Assembly (NCBI GenBank): GCA_030066475.1
Contig: JASJBO010000077.1
Span: 1-18,555 of the forward strand
Origin: Myxococcota bacterium
Lineage (GTDB): Bacteria; Myxococcota_A; UBA9160; PR03
DNA: 18,555 nt
Direction: 5' to 3'
The position numbers and the translations under genes were made by a program. Below, in pieces: positions 14,515-18,555 of this stretch. Position 1 is the first letter of the stretch, and the number at the start of each line of letters is the position of its first letter. Below the pieces are notes generated by a model. The model saw only the letters and a list, made by a program, of their open reading frames with translations, ran no database searches and was not told the origin of the DNA.

Positions 14515-15948
14515 ATGGCTGCTGGATGGCGCGCTGACGTGGCTCTCGGGAGGGGCGGGCGACCCTGGCGGGCCATCGGGGCGCTGCTGGCTCTGGCCGT
14601 CGCCCTCGGCTGCGAGGAGCGGACGGCGCCGGCCGCTCCCTCGCTCCCGAACCTGGTGCTGATCACCGCGGACGATCTAGGCGGATCCGACCTCTCGGCC
14701 TACGGCAACGCCGACCTGTCCACCCCCCACATCGATCGGCTGGCGCGGGAGGGTGTGCGTTTCACCCGGGCGTTCGTGGCGGCCTCGAGCTGCTCGTCGT
14801 CGCGAGCCACCCTGATGACCGGCGCCTATCCACACAGCAACGGCGTGACCGGGCTCGCCCACCTCCACCTGGGGGCCACGCTGTCCCCGTTCCGCGAGAC
14901 GCTGGCAGATCGCCTCGCGTCGGCCGGATACACCACGGGCCTCGCCGGCAAGTGGCACGTGGCGCCCTACCTCCCGGCCGGGTGGTACGGCTACGACGAG
15001 CGCCTGACCTCGGTGATCGAGCACGGGATCCGGGAGATGGGGCCGATCCTCGACTTCGTCACGCGTCACCAGGCGCGGCCCTTCTACCTCGAGATCAACT
15101 TCATGCACACGCACCGCGACGACGCCGGCGCCTTCGCCTTCGCTCCGGGCTTCCCGGTGGACCCCGGCGGGATCGGCGTGCCCGAGGACCTGCAGCTCCC
15201 CGACTGGCCCGAGATCCGTCTCGACGTGGCGAAGTACTACAGCCAGGCCATGGCAATGGACGCGAGCGTCGGCGAGCTGCTCGACGTCCTCGACGCACTC
15301 GGCCTCGCCGAGCGCACGCTCGTGGTGTTCGTGAGCGACAACGGCGCGCCCTTTCCGGGCGCGAAGATGACGCTCTACGACCGCGGGATCCGTACCCCCC
15401 TGATCCTGCGTTGGCCGAACCGGCTGCCCGCGGGCGCCGTGCGACACGCCCTCGTCAGCACGGTCGACCTGCTGCCCACCCTCCTCGAGGCCATCGGGCA
15501 ACCGGTTCCGGCCGGCGTCCAGGGGCGATCCTTCTCGAGTCTGCTCGGCGAAGGCGCGGCGGACACGCACCGGGACGCCGTGTTTGCCGAGATGACCACC
15601 CACGTCGAGCCGATTCCGACCCGGGCGGTCCGGACCGCGCGGTTCAAGTACCTGCGCAACTACTCCGACGTCGCGATCGGCCTCGACCAGCTGCGCGACG
15701 CGGCGTGGGCCCACCGGCTGTGCGAGGAGCCCGATCAACCGTGGAAGCGGCCGCGCCCTCGCGAGGAGCTCTACGACCTGGCGACCGATCCGCACGAGCG
15801 GCGCAATCTCGCGGACGATCCGACCCACCGCGACGCCCTCGGGCGCCTCCGCCAGCGCCTCGACGCCCACATGCGCGAGACGGCGGATCCGCTCCTCGGC
15901 ACGGAGTTCCGGCAGGAGCACGACCCTCGCGACTACGAGCCCAGCTAG
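14515..15948 (+). CDS. Sulfatase-family hydrolase, predicted lipoprotein, CSSSR active-site motif
   Basis: A 477-residue alkaline-phosphatase-superfamily sulfatase. Residues 15-32 are a hydrophobic signal ending LAVALGC, so C33 is a probable lipidation site. Metal-binding D53-D54 lie in LITADDLGGSD; the formylglycine position is C93 in SSCSSSRATLMTG; K146 and H148 lie in GKWH; H198 and H200 in MHTH; D275-N276 in VSDNGAPFPGAK with K284. All catalytic positions are filled, so it is probably active, cleaving a sulfate (or sulfamate) ester in the periplasm. The third residue of the formylglycine motif is Ser where Pro or Ala is canonical; this variant is found among bacterial heparan-sulfamidase-like sulfatases. 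A formylglycine-generating or anaerobic maturase is not in the window. ATG 14515 is preceded by GGAG at 7 nt. It is monocistronic, ending before the 42-bp repeats. Confidence 0.9.
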   Translation: MAAGWRADVALGRGGRPWRAIGALLALAVALGCEERTAPAAPSLPNLVLITADDLGGSDLSAYGNADLSTPHIDRLAREGVRFTRAFVAASSCSSSRATLMTGAYPHSNGVTGLAHLHLGATLSPFRETLADRLASAGYTTGLAGKWHVAPYLPAGWYGYDERLTSVIEHGIREMGPILDFVTRHQARPFYLEINFMHTHRDDAGAFAFAPGFPVDPGGIGVPEDLQLPDWPEIRLDVAKYYSQAMAMDASVGELLDVLDALGLAERTLVVFVSDNGAPFPGAKMTLYDRGIRTPLILRWPNRLPAGAVRHALVSTVDLLPTLLEAIGQPVPAGVQGRSFSSLLGEGAADTHRDAVFAEMTTHVEPIPTRAVRTARFKYLRNYSDVAIGLDQLRDAAWAHRLCEEPDQPWKRPRPREELYDLATDPHERRNLADDPTHRDALGRLRQRLDAHMRETADPLLGTEFRQEHDPRDYEPS

Positions 15949-15982
15949 GGCGTGGAGTCTGTGCGGCAGAACCGCCCTGCAA

Positions 15983-15997
15983 GCGCCCGAAGGGCGC
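15983..15997 (-). terminator. GC-rich hairpin between convergent sulfatase and crotonase genes
   Basis: GCGCCCGAAGGGCGC is a perfect 6-bp stem with a 3-nt loop. On the minus strand it reads with a UUC loop and is followed by TTGCAGG, a minimal T run, so it could end the crotonase transcript about 85 nt after its stop. On the plus strand it lies 34 nt after the sulfatase stop without a T run. A two-way barrier is possible. Confidence 0.35.
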
Positions 15998-16075
15998 GCG
16001 CAGTGAGGCGAAGCCGAACGAAGTCCACCAGCTTGGCGCGCGCAGTGAGGCGAAGCCGAACGAAGTCCACCAGCT
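15993..16075. repeat. Tandem repeat, two 41-bp identical copies at 42-bp period
   Basis: Bases 15993-16033 and 16035-16075 are identical over 41 bp (starting GGCGCGCGCAGTGAGGCG, ending GTCCACCAGCT), separated by one base. Each copy contains GGCGAAGCC (16007-16015 and 16049-16057), a small stem with a GAA loop like that of the adjoining 15-bp hairpin. The array fills the gap between two convergent genes and stops 6 bp before the crotonase stop codon. It looks like an intergenic repetitive element; whether copies exist elsewhere cannot be seen here. Confidence 0.9.
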
Positions 16076-16081
16076 AGCGGA

Positions 16082-16948
16082 TCAGGAGCGGCGGCGCTCG
16101 CCGTAGTCGCCGAAGGGCGCGTCGCGCTCGCGGATCACCTCGCGGAAGCCCTTCTCGCGGAACGACTCGGCCCAGCGGTAGGCCTCCTCGGTGTGGCGCG
16201 TGATGCCGTCGAAGAGCGTGCCGAGCAGCTGCGTGGTGCGCAGGCCCATGTTCTCGAAGGCCTGGTTGATCAGCAGCTTGTTGAGCGCGAGCTGGTTGGC
16301 GGGGATGTGCTGGAAGCGCTGCGCGTAGGCCTCCACCGTCTCGGACAGCTCGGCCGCCGGCACCACGCGCGAGACCAGGCCGATGCGCAGCGCCGTCGCG
16401 GCGTCGATCGCCTCGCCCGTCAGCAGGAACTGCTTGGCGTGCTCGAGTCCGAGCCGGTAGACCCAGATCATCGTGGTCGGCGTGCCGTAGATGCGCGAGG
16501 GCGCGTAGCCGATGTAGGCGTCGTCGGCCATGAAGAGCTGGTCGCAGCACAGCACCAGGTCGGTGGCGCCGCCGACCGCGAAGCCGTGGATCTGTCCGAT
16601 CACGGGCTTGGGGCAGTGCCAGATCTTCATGAAGCGCTGGACGTTCTGGTTCATGAACTGGTAGTCGCGCACCGGGTCCCAGGCGCCTTCGCGCGGCGGC
16701 GGGCCGGGCGCGTCGTAGGGGCTCCCCCAGCCGCCCTCGCCGGCGGCCGTCAGGTCGTAGCCGGCCGTGAAGACGCGGCCCTCGCCGCGCAGCACCACCG
16801 CGCGCACGCGCTGCGACTTCGTCGCGCGGTCGATCCCGTCGGCGACGCCGGCCACGACGGCCTCGGTCAGCGTGTTGAGCTTGTCGGGGCGGTCGATCGT
16901 GAGGACCGCGATCGCGTCGCGCTCCTCGTAGCGGACCACGTCGCTCAC
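16082..16948 (-). CDS. Enoyl-CoA hydratase/isomerase (crotonase) family protein
   Basis: A 288-residue crotonase-fold protein. The oxyanion-hole segments are GRVFTAGYDL (57-66) and IHGFAVGGATDLVLCCD (120-136), and the N-terminal pattern IAVLTIDRPDKLNTLT is typical. An insert of about 20 residues rich in Gly/Pro (70-92) follows the first oxyanion segment. Of the two glutamates used by classical enoyl-CoA hydratase, the first is replaced by D130 and the second falls in IGYAPSRIYG (146-155), which has no Glu. A different acyl-CoA reaction is therefore likely; which one cannot be told. The start is GTG 16948 with a strong ribosome binding site (GAGGAGGA). It lies 16 bp after the alpha/beta hydrolase stop, clearly in one operon, and should come under the TetR-type regulator. 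Confidence 0.9.
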   Translation of the reverse strand: MSDVVRYEERDAIAVLTIDRPDKLNTLTEAVVAGVADGIDRATKSQRVRAVVLRGEGRVFTAGYDLTAAGEGGWGSPYDAPGPPPREGAWDPVRDYQFMNQNVQRFMKIWHCPKPVIGQIHGFAVGGATDLVLCCDQLFMADDAYIGYAPSRIYGTPTTMIWVYRLGLEHAKQFLLTGEAIDAATALRIGLVSRVVPAAELSETVEAYAQRFQHIPANQLALNKLLINQAFENMGLRTTQLLGTLFDGITRHTEEAYRWAESFREKGFREVIRERDAPFGDYGERRRS

Positions 16949-16964
16949 GAGTCCTCCTCGGGCC

Positions 16965-17915
16965 TCAGCGCGGGCGCAGGGCGCGCGCCAGGGCGTCCAT
17001 CATCTCGGCATTGGAGCGGCGCGACACGGCCGCGCCCGGAACCACGGCGGAGCCGTGGAAGGTGCCGGGGTACTGGTGCAGCTCCACCGGCACGCCGGCC
17101 TGGAGCAGCCGCAGCGCGTACTCGATGCCCTCGTCGCGCAGCGGGTCGAACTCCATGGTCGACACGTAGGCGGGCGGCAGCCCGCGCAGATCCTTCGCGA
17201 TCGACGGCGAGGCGTAGGGCGACACCTCGCCGGGCTCCTCGCCGAGGTAGCAGCGCCAGCTCATGATCGCGTTCGGGCGGTTCCACAGCGGCGTGTCGAC
17301 GAACTCGCGCATCGACGCCGTCTCGAGCCGGTGGTCGAGCTCGGGGATGCCCAGCATCTGGAAGCACAGCGCGGGTCCGCCGCGGTCGCGGGCCAGCAGC
17401 GCCAGCCCGGCCGAGAGCCCGCCGCCCGCGCTCTGGCCCATCACCGCGATGCGTTCGGCGTCGATGCCGAGCGCCGCCGCCTGCGACGCCAGCCAGACGA
17501 GCGCCGCGTAGCAGTCCTCGAGGCCGGCCGGGAAGGGATGCTCGGGCGCCAGGCGGTACTCCACCGACACCACGACGGCGCCGGTCGTGTGCGCTGCGGC
17601 CAGCGCGCCCTGGTGCTCGAACTCGACCGAGCCGAAGCAGAAGCCGCCGCCGTGGATGTAGAGCACCGCAGGCCGGGTCCCCGCGTCGCCCACCGGCCGG
17701 TAGACCCGAACGGAGAGGTCGGGCGCATCCGGCGGCCCCGGCACCACGCGGTCCTCGAAGCGGACCCGGTCCTCCCCGATCGTCTGCGGCGGGGGCATGC
17801 TCGCCACCAGCGCCTCGAGCTGCGCGCGGGCGGCCGCCAGGTCCGACCAGTCGGTCTCGACGGGCAGCAGGGGGATGATGGAGGCCAGCTCGGGGTCGTA
17901 GGCGCGCTCGCTCAC
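16965..17915 (-). CDS. Alpha/beta hydrolase, hormone-sensitive-lipase (HSL) family esterase
   Basis: A 316-residue esterase/lipase of the HSL (bacterial family IV) type. The oxyanion motif HGGGF is at 88-92, nucleophile S162 in GQSAGGG, acid D257 in EFDPLRDEG, and H287 in TFHGS. YRLAPEHPFPAGLEDCYAAL (120-139) is a family hallmark. It probably hydrolyses short- to medium-chain carboxyl esters in the cytoplasm; no signal peptide is seen. GTG 17915 (VSERAYDPEL) is preferred, with GAGAGA upstream. A TTG at 17975 would add 20 residues but lies inside the TetR operator, which makes it unlikely. It is the first gene of a two-gene operon with the crotonase, divergent from the TetR gene. Confidence 0.92.
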   Translation of the reverse strand: MSERAYDPELASIIPLLPVETDWSDLAAARAQLEALVASMPPPQTIGEDRVRFEDRVVPGPPDAPDLSVRVYRPVGDAGTRPAVLYIHGGGFCFGSVEFEHQGALAAAHTTGAVVVSVEYRLAPEHPFPAGLEDCYAALVWLASQAAALGIDAERIAVMGQSAGGGLSAGLALLARDRGGPALCFQMLGIPELDHRLETASMREFVDTPLWNRPNAIMSWRCYLGEEPGEVSPYASPSIAKDLRGLPPAYVSTMEFDPLRDEGIEYALRLLQAGVPVELHQYPGTFHGSAVVPGAAVSRRSNAEMMDALARALRPR

Positions 17916-17948
17916 GGGTCTCTCAGATAGCACGGGTGCAGTTTCCGC

Positions 17949-17978
17949 TTGCCCCCGGTGCGACCGATGAGACAAGAT
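17949..17978 (+). promoter_or_regulatory. Possible promoter of the TetR gene, overlapping the operator
   Basis: TTGCCC (17949-17954; 4 of 6 to TTGACA), 18-bp spacer, CAAGAT (17973-17978; 3 of 6 to TATAAT), then 8 nt to the ATG. The gene has no ribosome binding site, so a leaderless transcript is likely. The -10 element would lie inside the inverted repeat, as expected for autorepression. Confidence 0.35.
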
Positions 17979-17986
17979 AGTCTCAT
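17967..17986. promoter_or_regulatory. TetR-type operator: perfect 7-6-7 inverted repeat
   Basis: ATGAGAC (17967-17973), spacer AAGATA, GTCTCAT (17980-17986), ending at the base before the TetR ATG. It is AT-rich compared with the surroundings and lies between the divergent TetR and hydrolase genes. Size and symmetry fit a TetR dimer site controlling both directions. Confidence 0.75.
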
Positions 17987-18541
17987 ATGGAGCCCATTCG
18001 GATCAGCTCGTCGGAGGCGATTCGGCAGGCGGCCCTGGAGCTGCTGGCCGCCAACCCGGGCACCTCGCTGGCCGAGGTGGCCGCGCGCGCGGGGGTGGGC
18101 CGGGCCACGCTGCATCGCCACTTCCCGACCCGCGACGACCTGATCCGCGACCTCGCCATCGCGGCGCTCGACGCCACCGACGCGGCCGCCGCGGGCGTGG
18201 AGGACGAGCCCGACGCGCTGGCCGCGCTCGAGCTGCTGTTCGAGCGCCTGCTTCCGCTCGCCGACCGCTTCCATTTCCTGAGCCGCTGCTTCGTCGACGA
18301 CGCAGAGGTGATCCGCCGCTACGAGGAGCAGACGGACCGGCTGCGCGGGCTCGCGGCGCGCCTGCGCCGCCAGGGTCACCTCGATCCGGCGGTCCCCGAC
18401 TCGTGGGCGGTGGCGCTGGTCGACTCGCTGATCTGGACCGCGTGGTCGGAGGTCGCCGCCGGCGCGATCCCCGAGCGCGAGGCGGCCGCCCTGGCCCTGC
18501 GCACCTTCCTGCGCGGCGTCGCCGCGGGAGGCACGAGGTGA
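17987..18541 (+). CDS. TetR/AcrR family transcriptional regulator
   Basis: A 184-residue TetR-family regulator. The helix-turn-helix spans about 27-47 (SLAEVAARAGVGRATLHRHF), followed by PTRDDLIRDLAI, the usual junction to the ligand-binding domain. The C-terminal half is helical, with W143 and W147-type aromatic residues in DSLIWTAWSEVAAG, typical of the effector pocket/dimer interface. The ligand is unknown; with an esterase and a crotonase divergent from it, an acyl ester or acyl-CoA is a guess. It probably represses itself and the hydrolase-crotonase operon through the abutting inverted repeat. The start is ATG 17987 directly after the operator, with no ribosome binding site. Its TGA overlaps a GTG that opens the next gene. 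Confidence 0.93.
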   Translation: MEPIRISSSEAIRQAALELLAANPGTSLAEVAARAGVGRATLHRHFPTRDDLIRDLAIAALDATDAAAAGVEDEPDALAALELLFERLLPLADRFHFLSRCFVDDAEVIRRYEEQTDRLRGLAARLRRQGHLDPAVPDSWAVALVDSLIWTAWSEVAAGAIPEREAAALALRTFLRGVAAGGTR

Positions 18542-18555
18542 GCGAGCTCGAGCGA
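18538..18555 (+). CDS. Start of a downstream gene, cut by window edge
   Basis: GTG at 18538-18540 overlaps the TetR TGA (GTGA) and reads VSELER to the end of the window. The 4-nt overlap and the common MSEL-type beginning suggest a translationally coupled gene, likely in the same regulon. Nothing can be said about its product. Confidence 0.4.

Noticed and set aside
14952..16106. Plus-strand open frame carrying the 42-bp repeat as a 14-residue peptide repeat
   Set aside because: The rest of the frame is a shadow of the sulfatase gene. The repeat being in frame follows from 42 being divisible by 3.
17913..17975. TTG 17975 as the start of the alpha/beta hydrolase
   Set aside because: It lies within the TetR operator and adds 20 residues without family resemblance. 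GTG 17915 has a GAGAGA ribosome binding site.

Overview
The window is very GC-rich and densely coded on both strands. Two proteins carry lipoprotein-type signal peptides, one carries a Tat signal, and one ends in an OmpA-type peptidoglycan-binding domain, so the host is a diderm (Gram-negative) bacterium. The mix of FadD-type ligase, Rv2258c-like methyltransferase, crotonase, HSL-type hydrolase and large winged-helix/ATPase/TPR regulator would suit a high-GC deltaproteobacterial lineage such as Myxococcota or Binatota. That placement is inference; no rRNA or other taxonomic marker is present. No tRNA, rRNA, CRISPR array, transposase or phage gene was seen.

Layout. 1-1843 (minus): a Gre-like elongation-factor homologue, then an acyl-CoA ligase cut by the left edge. 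1932-2918 (plus): a fold-type IV PLP aminotransferase close to (R)-selective amine transaminases. It converges with 3 bp to spare on a large unrecognised lipoprotein (2922-5198, minus). A divergent control region (5199-5390) with several symmetric and tandem elements separates that from a SAM methyltransferase (5391-6464). Then come a 1028-residue winged-helix/P-loop/TPR regulator (6530-9616) and a UPF0178 (YaiI-family) protein (9652-10110), all plus.

10139-14369 (minus) is a three-gene operon with two 4-nt start/stop overlaps: a DUF4407 membrane/coiled-coil protein, a multi-TM protein with a C-terminal OmpA domain, and a Tat-targeted aldo/keto reductase with two 4-cysteine clusters. This is the most system-like unit in the window. 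A lipoprotein-type sulfatase (14515-15948, plus) diverges from it.

15983-16075 holds a perfect GC hairpin merging into a 42-bp-period tandem repeat, between the convergent sulfatase and crotonase genes. The right end is a TetR locus: an alpha/beta hydrolase and a crotonase read leftward, and a TetR regulator reads rightward, overlapping the start of a further gene cut by the right edge. A perfect 7-6-7 inverted repeat abuts the TetR start codon and is the obvious operator.

Several genes (lipoprotein, winged-helix regulator, TetR, perhaps the acyl-CoA ligase) have a -10-like hexamer only 7-8 nt before the start codon and no ribosome binding site, which suggests leaderless transcripts are common in this organism.
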